A stretch of 5,100 bases of DNA from Acidimicrobiaceae bacterium (GTDB taxonomy: Bacteria > Actinomycetota > Acidimicrobiia > Acidimicrobiales > Palsa-688). Of this stretch, positions 1 through 5,067 are shown piece after piece (position 1 is the first letter of the stretch; each line of letters begins with the position of its first letter). The position numbers and the translations under genes were made by a program. Below the pieces are notes generated by a model, which was given only the letters and a program-made list of their open reading frames with translations, made no database searches and was not told the origin of the DNA. The stretch is from NCBI GenBank assembly GCA_009785715.1, contig WQVT01000227.1, forward strand, positions 1 through 5,100, in the 5' to 3' direction.

Positions 1-539
1 CGTTGTGCCCGGTAGGAGGCATCGAGGCCGGCGTCGTCGACGTCGAAGGAGTAGGCGTCCTTCATGATGAACTCGCGGCCGCGGAGCACGCCGGCCCTGG
101 GCCGCTCTTCGTCGCGGTACTTGGTCTGGATCTGGAACAGGGTGAGCGGAAGATCCCGGTACGAGCTGTATTCGCTCTTGACGAGGAGGGTGAAGAGCTC
201 CTCGTGGGTGGGACCGAGGAGGTAGTCGACCCCCTTGCGGTCGGTCAGGCGGAAGATGGCGTCGCCATAGTCGGCCCATCGGCCGCTCTGCTCGAAGATC
301 TCGCGGGGTATCACGGCGGGGAACAGCACCTCCTGCCCCCCGATGGCGAGCATCTCCTCGCGGACGATGCGCTCGACGTTGTGCAGCACGAGCATCCCCA
401 GCGGGAGCCACGAATAGATGCCCGGCGCCACCCGCCGCACATACCCGGCGCGCACCATGAGCCGGTGGCTCGGCACCTCGGCGTCCACCGGGTCGTCTCG
501 AAGGGTCCGCAGGAACAGCGTCGACATCCGCAATGGCAC
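1..539 (-). CDS. proS: Prolyl-tRNA synthetase, N-terminal part (runs off the left edge)
   Basis: This cytoplasmic class II aminoacyl-tRNA synthetase charges tRNA-Pro with proline, using ATP. The visible 179 residues are the bacterial-type N-terminus. They hold the conserved segment around EVPSHRLMVRAGY (residues 21-33), the GPTHEEL block (109-115) and class II motif 2, YRDEERPR (141-148), with the ATP-contacting Arg142 and Glu144. REFIMKDAYSFD follows at 155-166. The editing insertion, motif 3 and anticodon domain lie beyond base 1. An in-frame TAG at 549-551 limits the start to GTG 539, TTG 533 or ATG 527. GTG 539 is chosen because TAGGGT sits exactly 6 bases upstream as a possible -10 box. 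AGGG within it could instead act as a Shine-Dalgarno sequence, 7 bases from GTG. The gene lies 56 bp downstream of the ATPase gene on the same strand, so it could also be co-transcribed. Identity is near certain; the exact start is not. Confidence 0.96.
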   Translation of the reverse strand, partial: MPLRMSTLFLRTLRDDPVDAEVPSHRLMVRAGYVRRVAPGIYSWLPLGMLVLHNVERIVREEMLAIGGQEVLFPAVIPREIFEQSGRWADYGDAIFRLTDRKGVDYLLGPTHEELFTLLVKSEYSSYRDLPLTLFQIQTKYRDEERPRAGVLRGREFIMKDAYSFDVDDAGLDASYRAQ

Positions 540-545
540 GTCGGG

Positions 546-551
546 ACCCTA
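546..551 (-). promoter_or_regulatory. Possible -10 box (TAGGGT) for leaderless proS
   Basis: TAGGGT fits the actinobacterial -10 pattern TANNNT. Exactly six bases separate it from GTG 539, so the start codon would fall at +1. No clear -35 hexamer is visible. The AGGG inside it is also at a workable Shine-Dalgarno distance, so this could be a ribosome site rather than a promoter. Confidence 0.35.
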
Positions 552-595
552 ACGCGACCCGCGAAACGGTTCCGCCCGATTCCGATCCGGCTGCT

Positions 596-1765
596 TCAGC
601 GCTTGGGCCACTCCCAGGGCGGCTCGTCGAGGAACCGGAGTCCCTCGACCCTGGTCTCGCCCTGCTCCTTCACCAGCCGGACGGACCGGACCGTGCCCTC
701 GTCGGCCGCCGGCCCCGCACCGAGTGCGTCGACGAGGGCCCGGGCGTGGGACACCACGATCAGCTGCGTCGCTGCGGACGCGGCGACGATCAGCTCGGCG
801 AGGGGAGCCAGCAGGCTCGGGTCGAGATGGGCCTCGGGCTCGTTCAGCACCAGGAGCTCCGGCGGCCGTGGGCTCAGCAGGGCGGCGGCGAGCAGCAGGT
901 AGCGCAGGGTGCCCTCGGACAGCTCGGCCACCCCGAGGGGACGGAGCATGCCGGGCTGGCGCACCCCCAGCTCCAGCCAACCCTTCCGATCCGTCCCGAT
1001 CTCCAGGCGGCTCCCGGGGAAGGCGGATTCGATGGTCGCCTCGAGCGCCGGCGCGTCGCCGACCTCGATGATGGTCTGCAGCGCCGCCGCGAGGTCCCCG
1101 CCGTCGGCGGCGAGCCTCGGGGTGCGCGTCGCCGGCGGCGACAGGCGGGCGGGGGCGCCGGGGTCGGTCGGGAAGTGGTCGTAGAACCGCCAGGACCGCA
1201 CCTGCTCCCGGACCCGCAGGATCTCGGGGGCGACCTCCGGGTCGGCCACCTCGGAGAGCATGCTGTCGTAGGACTTCAGGTTGCTGGCGACGAGGCGCCA
1301 GCTCTTTCCTTCGCGGATCCGCACGGTGGGGCCCGCCCGCTCGCTGAGCAGGCTCGACGGCCGCAGCCGGGGCCCCGACCAGATGGCCTCGACCTTGATC
1401 TCGGGATCGAGGGTGAAGGCGGAGATGGTCGACGGCTTCGGCAGGCCGAGGTCGACGGCGTAGCCGAACTCGGAGCCGGAGAAGCCCAACCGGAGGCCGA
1501 CCTGGCCCTTCCGCACCGTGCCCTGGACGGGCTCGCCGGCGCCGGGCGGCTTCTCGGGCCCCGCCCACAACGTCGAGGGGAGCCCGCCCTCGCGGGCGAG
1601 GGAGCCGACGGCCCCGTTGCGGGCCACGTCCGCCAGGAGGCGAAGGGTGCGGTAGAGGCTGGACTTGCCCGAACCGTTGGGGCCGGTGACCACCGTGACC
1701 TCGCCCAGGGGGACGACGAGCCTCCGCAGCGACCGGTACCCCTCGACGGCGAGGATCTCGAGCAC
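596..1765 (-). CDS. Predicted AAA/ABC-like ATPase (RecF/SMC-type head, AAA_21 / COG4637-like)
   Basis: This 389-residue protein is a soluble ATPase of the ABC/SMC/RecF head type; its partner and substrate are unknown. It opens with a short strand and FRSL-like box (EILAVEGYRSLRRL). Walker A, GPNGSGKSS, is at 28-36. The ABC signature LSEGT is at 282-286, Walker B LLVLNEPE at about 304-311, a D-loop near Asp315 and a switch His340 in VVSHA. The Walker B aspartate is Asn308, followed by Glu309. From memory, LNEPE is usual in this family, so this need not mean loss of activity. The spacing leaves no long coiled coil between Walker A and the signature, unlike true SMC proteins. GTG 1765 is chosen because VLEILAVEGYRSL matches the usual family N-terminus and TACGGT lies 7 bases upstream. 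GTG 1774 would add three residues. An open frame continues to about 1867, but only through the palindrome. The gene precedes proS and has no nuclease or other defence partner. Confidence 0.85.
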   Translation of the reverse strand: MLEILAVEGYRSLRRLVVPLGEVTVVTGPNGSGKSSLYRTLRLLADVARNGAVGSLAREGGLPSTLWAGPEKPPGAGEPVQGTVRKGQVGLRLGFSGSEFGYAVDLGLPKPSTISAFTLDPEIKVEAIWSGPRLRPSSLLSERAGPTVRIREGKSWRLVASNLKSYDSMLSEVADPEVAPEILRVREQVRSWRFYDHFPTDPGAPARLSPPATRTPRLAADGGDLAAALQTIIEVGDAPALEATIESAFPGSRLEIGTDRKGWLELGVRQPGMLRPLGVAELSEGTLRYLLLAAALLSPRPPELLVLNEPEAHLDPSLLAPLAELIVAASAATQLIVVSHARALVDALGAGPAADEGTVRSVRLVKEQGETRVEGLRFLDEPPWEWPKR

Positions 1766-1772
1766 CCCCCGC

Positions 1773-1778
1773 ACCGTA
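1773..1778 (-). promoter_or_regulatory. Possible -10 box (TACGGT) for the ATPase gene
   Basis: TACGGT matches TANNNT and lies 7 bases before GTG 1765, so transcription would begin at or next to the start codon. It overlaps the alternative start GTG 1774, and would exclude that start if real. A run of G directly abuts GTG 1765, too close to be a normal Shine-Dalgarno sequence. No -35 is evident. Confidence 0.3.
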
Positions 1779-1825
1779 GCGGCGAGGCACCCCCGGCCGG
1801 CCCGATGTTGTGAGCCGTTTTGTCT

Positions 1826-1870
1826 GTTGTGCACCAGAACGCGCGTATACCGCGCGTTCTGGTGCACAAC
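1826..1870. repeat. Perfect long palindrome: 20-bp arms, 5-base spacer
   Basis: The left arm GTTGTGCACCAGAACGCGCG (1826-1845) is matched without error by its reverse complement at 1851-1870, around a TATAC spacer. It lies between the end of the LLM gene and the start of the ATPase gene. As RNA from either strand it would form a very stable 20-bp hairpin, and as DNA it could extrude a cruciform or bind a dimeric protein. Neither flank has a T-run, so it is not a textbook intrinsic terminator, although many actinobacterial terminators lack one. A terminator for the LLM gene (24 bases after its stop), a REP/MITE-like element or a large operator all remain possible. Frames on both strands stay open through it (VHQNAR and VLVHN peptides), which follows from its symmetry and does not indicate coding. 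Confidence 0.9.
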
Positions 1871-1880
1871 GGCGGCGGCA

Positions 1881-1892
1881 GCCGGCGCCGGC
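1881..1892. repeat. 12-bp perfect palindrome GCCGGCGCCGGC
   Basis: A self-complementary 12-mer lies just after the LLM gene (2 bases past its stop on the minus strand) and 10 bases from the large palindrome. In the LLM transcript it could add a short stem before the 20-bp hairpin. Pure G/C palindromes of this size are not rare at this base composition, so function is unproven. Confidence 0.5.
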
Positions 1893-1894
1893 GG

Positions 1895-2788
1895 TCAGCT
1901 CTGCAGGTCCCCCACCGCCTGGGCGAGCGCCCCCAGCTCCGCGTCCCAGTCCGCCGGCGGGTCCAACGGCCGGATCACGAACTTCGAGAACCCCACCGCG
2001 ATGTAGGACTGCAGGACCTCGCGCAGGGCGACGAGGCCCACGGGCTGGAGGTCCTCGATGCGCTTGCCGCGGGCCCCGGCCCGGCGGGCGAAGGCGGCCC
2101 GCGCCTCGTCACCCGGAGGACGGTGGCGGTAGCCGATGCTCATCCCGAAGTGCTCCGGGTCGATCGACCGCCCGGCCTCCGCTGCCGCCGAGTCGATGAC
2201 CGCCTTTCCCGCCAGCGCCTCCTCGGGGGTGCACAGCGACGGGAGCCACCCGTCGGCGAGACGGCCGCAGCGGCGGAGCGAGGCGGGGGCCACCCCACCG
2301 AGCCACGCCTCGAGCGGGTCCTGCGCCGGCAGGGGCTGGAGGCGCACGTCTGCGAGGTCGACGCCCTGGCCGAGGTGGGTCACCGTCTCCCCCGCCCAGA
2401 GCCGGCGGAGGAGGGGCAGGACTTCCTCGATCGCCGCCGTTCGCTCCTTGGTGGTCATACCGATCGCCCCGTTCTCCGGCTGCTGGGTGAGCCCCGGGAC
2501 GAACGTCAGCAGCAGCCGCCCGGCGGACAGCCGGTCCAGGCTCGCCAGCTCCTTGGCGAGGCGCATCGGGTTCCGCCCCGGCAGGAGCATGGTGGTCCCG
2601 AGCTTCAGCGTCGGGTAGCGGGCGGCGAGCCAGGTGAGCGTGATCAGCGGATCGGCGCCCGGGCCGGTCAGGACCTCGGACAGCCAGACCGAGTCGAACT
2701 CGTTGTCGATGAGCGGTTCGATCACGGCGGCGAGCGCCTCAGGCTCGACGGTCGTGGCCCCGAGACCGATACCGATGCGAACTTTCAT
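1895..2788 (-). CDS. LLM-class (luciferase-like), probably F420-dependent oxidoreductase
   Basis: This 297-residue single-domain protein has the luciferase-like monooxygenase TIM-barrel fold. The opening strand is MKVRIGIGLGA, SVWLSE is at 33-38, and the family block RLAKELASLDRLSAGRLLL runs at about 76-94. The second half has DPLEAWLGGVAPASLRRCGRLADGWLPSL (157-185), typical of the flavin/F420 phosphate-binding region. The length is normal for F420-type members and short for two-component FMN monooxygenases. The cofactor is inferred as F420 from the family's prevalence in actinobacteria, and the substrate is not readable. The protein should be cytoplasmic, as no signal peptide or membrane segment is seen. 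ATG 2788 is the start; only an AGG abuts it, and the GGGGAGG tract is 19 bases away, too far for ribosome binding. The gene is divergent from dapE across 30 bp, and the two need not be functionally linked. Confidence 0.88.
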   Translation of the reverse strand: MKVRIGIGLGATTVEPEALAAVIEPLIDNEFDSVWLSEVLTGPGADPLITLTWLAARYPTLKLGTTMLLPGRNPMRLAKELASLDRLSAGRLLLTFVPGLTQQPENGAIGMTTKERTAAIEEVLPLLRRLWAGETVTHLGQGVDLADVRLQPLPAQDPLEAWLGGVAPASLRRCGRLADGWLPSLCTPEEALAGKAVIDSAAAEAGRSIDPEHFGMSIGYRHRPPGDEARAAFARRAGARGKRIEDLQPVGLVALREVLQSYIAVGFSKFVIRPLDPPADWDAELGALAQAVGDLQS

Positions 2789-2797
2789 CCTGTGCCC

Positions 2798-2803
2798 ACG
2801 CTA
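2798..2803 (-). promoter_or_regulatory. Possible -10 box (TAGCGT) for the LLM oxidoreductase gene
   Basis: TAGCGT matches TANNNT, 9 bases before ATG 2788. Usual spacing would place transcription start near A2791, giving a leader of about three bases. It is one base pair from the facing -10 box for dapE. No convincing -35 is seen. Confidence 0.35.
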
Positions 2804-2804
2804 C

Positions 2805-2810
2805 TAGCCT
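2805..2810 (+). promoter_or_regulatory. Possible -10 box (TAGCCT) for dapE
   Basis: TAGCCT matches TANNNT, 8 bases before GTG 2819, which would give a nearly or fully leaderless mRNA. It belongs to the 9-bp odd-centred palindrome GCTACTAGC (2800-2808) shared with the divergent LLM promoter. A matching -35 would fall over the LLM start codon, and none is obvious. Confidence 0.35.
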
Positions 2811-2818
2811 CCCCGGCC

Positions 2819-3883
2819 GTGACCGATCTGCTCGCCGCCACCGCCGAACTGGTTTCGGTGCCGTCGGTGAGCCGCGGCGAGCGTGCGCTGGCCGACCGGA
2901 TCGAGGCCCGGCTGGCGGCCCGAAGCGGGCTCGAGGTGGTCCGCATCGGCGACAACGTCGTCGCCAGGACCCGGCTCGGGCGGGCGGCCCGGCTGCTCCT
3001 CGCCGGCCACACCGACACCGTGCCCCCGGCCGGCAACGAGATCGCCCGCATCGAGGGCGACATCCTCTGGGGCGTGGGCTCGGCCGACATGAAGGGCGGG
3101 CTGGCGGTGATGCTCGACCTCGCCGAGCGCGCCGTGGAGCCGGAGTTCGATCTGACCTGGGTCTTCTACACGACCGAGGAGGTGGCCCGTTCCGAAAACG
3201 GCCTGCTTGTCGTCGCCGCCGAGCGCCCCGACCTGCTGGCAGCCGACGCCGCCATCCTCGGCGAGCCGACCGGAGCCCGCATCGAAGCCGGCTGCCAGGG
3301 GGTGCTCAAGGTCGACATCACGATGGGGGGCGAGCGGGCCCACACCGCCCGGCCGTGGATGGGACGCAACGCGATTCACCGACTGGGGCCGTTGCTCGAG
3401 CGGCTGGCCGCGTTCGGGGGCCGGGAGCCCGAGATCGACGGCTGTCGCTACCGGGAGGCCCTGGAGGCGGTCGCCGTCTCCGGCGGGGTCGCCGGCAACG
3501 TCGTGCCGGACACGGCGACCGTCACCGTCAGCCACCGCTTCGCCCCGGACCACGACCGGGAGCAGGCGCTCGCCGGCCTGCGCTCCCTCATCGGGCCTGC
3601 CTTCGACCCCGACCAGGGAGACATGCTCGAGGTGGTCGACTTCGCGGCTGCGGCGTCACCCGGACTCGACCACCCGCTCTTCGCCCGGCTGCTGGCGGCA
3701 ACGGAGGCACCTCCCCGCGCCAAGCTCGGCTGGACCGACGTGGCGTTCTTCGTCGAGCGGGGGGTGCCGGCCGTGAACTTCGGGCCCGGCGATCCCGAGC
3801 TGGCGCACCGGGCCGACGAGCATGTGTCGCGTGCGGACTTGGACAAAGTGCGCCGGGTGCTCGGCGAGCTGGTCGGCGGCTAG
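2819..3883 (+). CDS. dapE: Succinyl-diaminopimelate desuccinylase (M20 metallohydrolase, actinobacterial type)
   Basis: DapE hydrolyses N-succinyl-LL-diaminopimelate to LL-diaminopimelate and succinate, supplying lysine and peptidoglycan meso-DAP. The 354-residue cytoplasmic enzyme has all M20 di-zinc residues: His64 and Asp66 in GHTDTVP, bridging Asp90 in GSADMKGG, catalytic Glu120 and metal ligand Glu121 in YTTEEV, Glu149 in GEPTGARIEAGCQG, and His330 in GPGDPELAHRADEHV. The dimerisation domain carries GERAHTARPWMGRNAIH (171-187) and GGVAGNVVPD. These blocks (GCQG, RAH-AR-W-G-NAIH, GGVAGN, GWTDVAFF) distinguish the Gram-positive DapE group from generic M20 peptidases or ArgE. Length is full and nothing is missing. 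GTG 2819 fits the family N-terminus (TDLLAATAELVSVPSVS). It lacks a Shine-Dalgarno sequence, and a -10-like box lies 8 bases upstream. An open frame extends upstream to 1820, but it is antisense to the LLM gene and is a high-GC artefact. Confidence 0.95.
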   Translation: MTDLLAATAELVSVPSVSRGERALADRIEARLAARSGLEVVRIGDNVVARTRLGRAARLLLAGHTDTVPPAGNEIARIEGDILWGVGSADMKGGLAVMLDLAERAVEPEFDLTWVFYTTEEVARSENGLLVVAAERPDLLAADAAILGEPTGARIEAGCQGVLKVDITMGGERAHTARPWMGRNAIHRLGPLLERLAAFGGREPEIDGCRYREALEAVAVSGGVAGNVVPDTATVTVSHRFAPDHDREQALAGLRSLIGPAFDPDQGDMLEVVDFAAAASPGLDHPLFARLLAATEAPPRAKLGWTDVAFFVERGVPAVNFGPGDPELAHRADEHVSRADLDKVRRVLGELVGG

Positions 3884-3930
3884 GACCCGCCGCCGGCGGG
3901 CCCCCGACCGGACTCAGCGCCGGCGGGTCC
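3883..3930. terminator. Candidate bidirectional terminator between convergent genes
   Basis: Two mutually exclusive stems occur here. A tight one pairs CCCGCC (3886-3891) with GGCGGG (3895-3900) around three bases. A longer-range one pairs GGACCCGCCG (3883-3892) perfectly with CGGCGGGTCC (3921-3930) across 28 bases. Both begin at or just after the dapE stop. The second arm lies inside the last codons of the opposing membrane-protein gene. There is no strong T-run, so termination is inferred from position and pairing only. Confidence 0.4.
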
Positions 3931-4525
3931 GATCCTCTTTCGGCCTGGGCGGCGTGTAGCGCCGGCTGGCCTTCGGGCCGGTCGGTTCCGGCGCCGCCTT
4001 CGATCCGCGTCGACCGCCACGCTGGGGCTGGTTGCGCGGACCCCGCTGGGCGCGCTGCGCCCGGTTGTGGCGGTTGGTGACCAGGAAGGCGTAGACGAGC
4101 GGCGCAAGGAACCCGAGGCTGTGCGGGATGCCGAGCGAGTCCGGCACCTTCGTCGTGGCGATGAGCAGGCCGCCCGCGACCCCGACGAGGGCGGTCACCA
4201 GCCGGTTCTTGAACCGGATGGTCGCGGCCTGGACGAGGCCGATGGCCAGGGCGAGGAGCGGCAGGATCGGGCTCGGGTTCTTCGGCGCGCCCTTGCCCGT
4301 CGTGATCACGAGCTCGAGGACGGCGAGCAGCACGATGAAGCCGGCGATCGCATAGCCGGCGGGGATCTCCCACTCGCGCAGCTCGATCGGGCGGAGGTCG
4401 CCGCTGGCCGGTTTGGGAGCCGGGAGCGGGGTGAGGTCGTCCTCGAAGTCGTCTTCGAAGTCCCCGGACTCGGGGTCTTCGGACTCAGGGTCTTCGGAAC
4501 GGCGCCGGCGGGTGAACAGCGACAC
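3914..4525 (-). CDS. Unknown four-helix membrane protein with acidic N-tail and basic C-tail
   Basis: I do not recognise a named family in this 203-residue protein. It starts MSLFTRRRR and then has an acidic low-complexity segment (residues 10-31) made of SEDPE and FEDD duplications, and a Pro/Ala linker. Four hydrophobic segments follow, at roughly 55-75, 86-103, 109-125 and 131-149. The C-terminal tail (152-203) is rich in Arg, Gln, Gly and Pro and strongly basic, so it could contact nucleic acid or lipid head groups. By the positive-inside rule the tail is probably cytoplasmic. No catalytic motif is visible. Its GTG start lies 2 bases after the TGA of the upstream gene and has GGAG 8 bases upstream, so translation is probably coupled and the two proteins are likely made together. 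It converges on dapE with a 30-bp gap. The four segments and the pairing are clear; function is unknown. Confidence 0.8.
   Translation of the reverse strand: MSLFTRRRRSEDPESEDPESGDFEDDFEDDLTPLPAPKPASGDLRPIELREWEIPAGYAIAGFIVLLAVLELVITTGKGAPKNPSPILPLLALAIGLVQAATIRFKNRLVTALVGVAGGLLIATTKVPDSLGIPHSLGFLAPLVYAFLVTNRHNRAQRAQRGPRNQPQRGGRRGSKAAPEPTGPKASRRYTPPRPKEDRTRRR
4436..4494. repeat. Two tandem microduplications in the acidic head of the membrane protein
   Basis: A 12-bp unit is doubled at 4436-4447 and 4448-4459 with one mismatch, encoding FEDD twice. A 15-bp unit is doubled at 4465-4479 and 4480-4494 with one mismatch, encoding SEDPE twice. Both are in frame and together make most of the acidic N-terminal tail. 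Confidence 0.85.
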
Positions 4526-4527
4526 GC

Positions 4528-5055
4528 TCAGGACTCCGGTCTGTCGGCTGACTCCGCTTGGTCGCCGTCAGGCGTTGGAGCGTCAGCCTCGGCGCCCGCA
4601 TATTGCTCGGCCTCTTCGCCCTCTTTGCCCTCAGCGCCCTCTTCGCCCTCGCGGAGGAGCCAGGGGCGGATCTTGACCTTGCTCCGGCGCGGGGCCAGGC
4701 CCTCGAGCTCGGCCTCGACGGGCAGGTCTTTGGGCGGCTCCCCCGACGTCTGGACGATGATGGAGACGCCCTGCTGCTTGTCCTCGAAGACCTGCTGGAA
4801 ACCGAGAGCCAGGCCGGAGAGGATGGCGCCGGTGGCGGTCCGCCGGCGCCAGCTCATCCGCTGCGCCGCCAGCCGCGCCCGTTCCGAGGCGGCATCGGCC
4901 TCGAGGAAGTCGGCCTCCGTGGGTTCGGCGAATCCGATGGGCCCGGCATGTTCGTCGGCCTCGACCGGGGCGGCGTTCTGAGCCGGCGAATCTTGCGCGG
5001 CACCGGCCGCGGCCTCGTGGACCACGGGTTCTTCAGGATTCACGTCTTCGCCCAC
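4528..5055 (-). CDS. Unknown protein with acidic ends and a basic-hydrophobic core
   Basis: I do not recognise a family for this 175-residue protein. Residues 1-60 are acidic and Ala/Pro-rich, probably disordered. A basic patch RMSWRRR (66-72) leads into a modestly hydrophobic stretch (73-90, TATGAILSGLALGFQQVF) that could be an amphipathic or peripheral membrane helix; it is short and weak for a true transmembrane span. Residues 91-134 look like the conserved folded part (QGVSIIVQTSGEPP, then KVKIRPWLL). The tail from 135 is acidic and repetitive (GEE/GAE/GKE units). It is the first gene of a two-gene unit with the membrane protein, ending 2 bases before that gene starts. GTG 5055 is chosen because TACCGT lies exactly 6 bases upstream. 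GTG 5043, giving 171 residues, is a real rival because GAGGTGG stands 8 bases before it. Confidence 0.7.
   Translation of the reverse strand: MGEDVNPEEPVVHEAAAGAAQDSPAQNAAPVEADEHAGPIGFAEPTEADFLEADAASERARLAAQRMSWRRRTATGAILSGLALGFQQVFEDKQQGVSIIVQTSGEPPKDLPVEAELEGLAPRRSKVKIRPWLLREGEEGAEGKEGEEAEQYAGAEADAPTPDGDQAESADRPES
4534..4537 (-). promoter_or_regulatory. Shine-Dalgarno site for the membrane-protein gene
   Basis: GGAG on the minus strand lies 8 bases before GTG 4525, inside the last codons of the upstream gene. It is the clearest well-spaced ribosome site in the window and supports coupled translation across the TGA-GC-GTG junction. Confidence 0.6.
4612..4647. repeat. Four tandem 9-bp units (CTCNNNGCC) encoding Gly-X-Glu
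   Basis: Four consecutive in-frame 9-mers, with middle triplets TTC, TTT, AGC and TTC, encode GEE, GAE, GKE and GEE on the minus strand. They make the acidic tail of the upstream unknown protein. Variation is confined to the middle codon. Confidence 0.85.
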
Positions 5056-5061
5056 CTCACC

Positions 5062-5067
5062 ACGGTA
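5062..5067 (-). promoter_or_regulatory. Possible -10 box (TACCGT) for the two-gene membrane unit
   Basis: TACCGT matches TANNNT, exactly 6 bases before GTG 5055, the same spacing as at proS. Transcription would then begin at the start codon. The rest of 5056-5100 shows no -35 and no gene I can support. Confidence 0.35.

Noticed and set aside
552..578. ECF-sigma-like GGAACC with CGTT upstream of proS
   Set aside because: The spacing between the two elements (13 bases) is shorter than usual for such promoters, and TAGGGT next to the start explains the site more simply.
3..902. Plus-strand open frame of 299 codons at the left edge
   Set aside because: It is antisense to proS and the ATPase gene and has no recognisable domain.
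596..1765. ATPase as part of an anti-phage defence system
   Set aside because: Some AAA_21 ATPases serve in defence, but there is no nuclease, TOPRIM or toxin partner, and the neighbours are housekeeping genes.
533..1813. Long open frame on the plus strand (426 codons) opposite the ATPase
   Set aside because: It is a low-complexity Arg/Gly/Pro/Leu translation with no domain. It is antisense to a gene with Walker A, signature and Walker B motifs. Long shadow frames are expected at this GC content.
1766..1867. N-terminal extension of the ATPase through the palindrome
   Set aside because: The peptide is dictated by the palindrome, which is open on both strands. The family N-terminus begins at EILAVEGYRSL, and a -10-like box precedes GTG 1765.
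1820..2818. Upstream extension of the dapE frame by about 330 codons
   Set aside because: It is antisense to the LLM gene, has no domain, and DapE homologues begin at the TDLLAATAELVSVPSVS block.
2804..3553. Minus-strand frame of 249 codons opposite dapE
   Set aside because: It is a shadow of a complete dapE with all catalytic residues. Its composition is Gly/Asp/Arg-rich with no motif.
3588..4373. Minus-strand frame of 261 codons spanning the dapE end and the membrane-protein gene
   Set aside because: It is an Arg/Pro/Ala-rich off-frame reading overlapping two better genes.
4067..4981. Plus-strand frame of 304 codons opposite the membrane unit
   Set aside because: It is antisense to two coupled genes, and its Ser/Ala/Arg-rich sequence has no domain.
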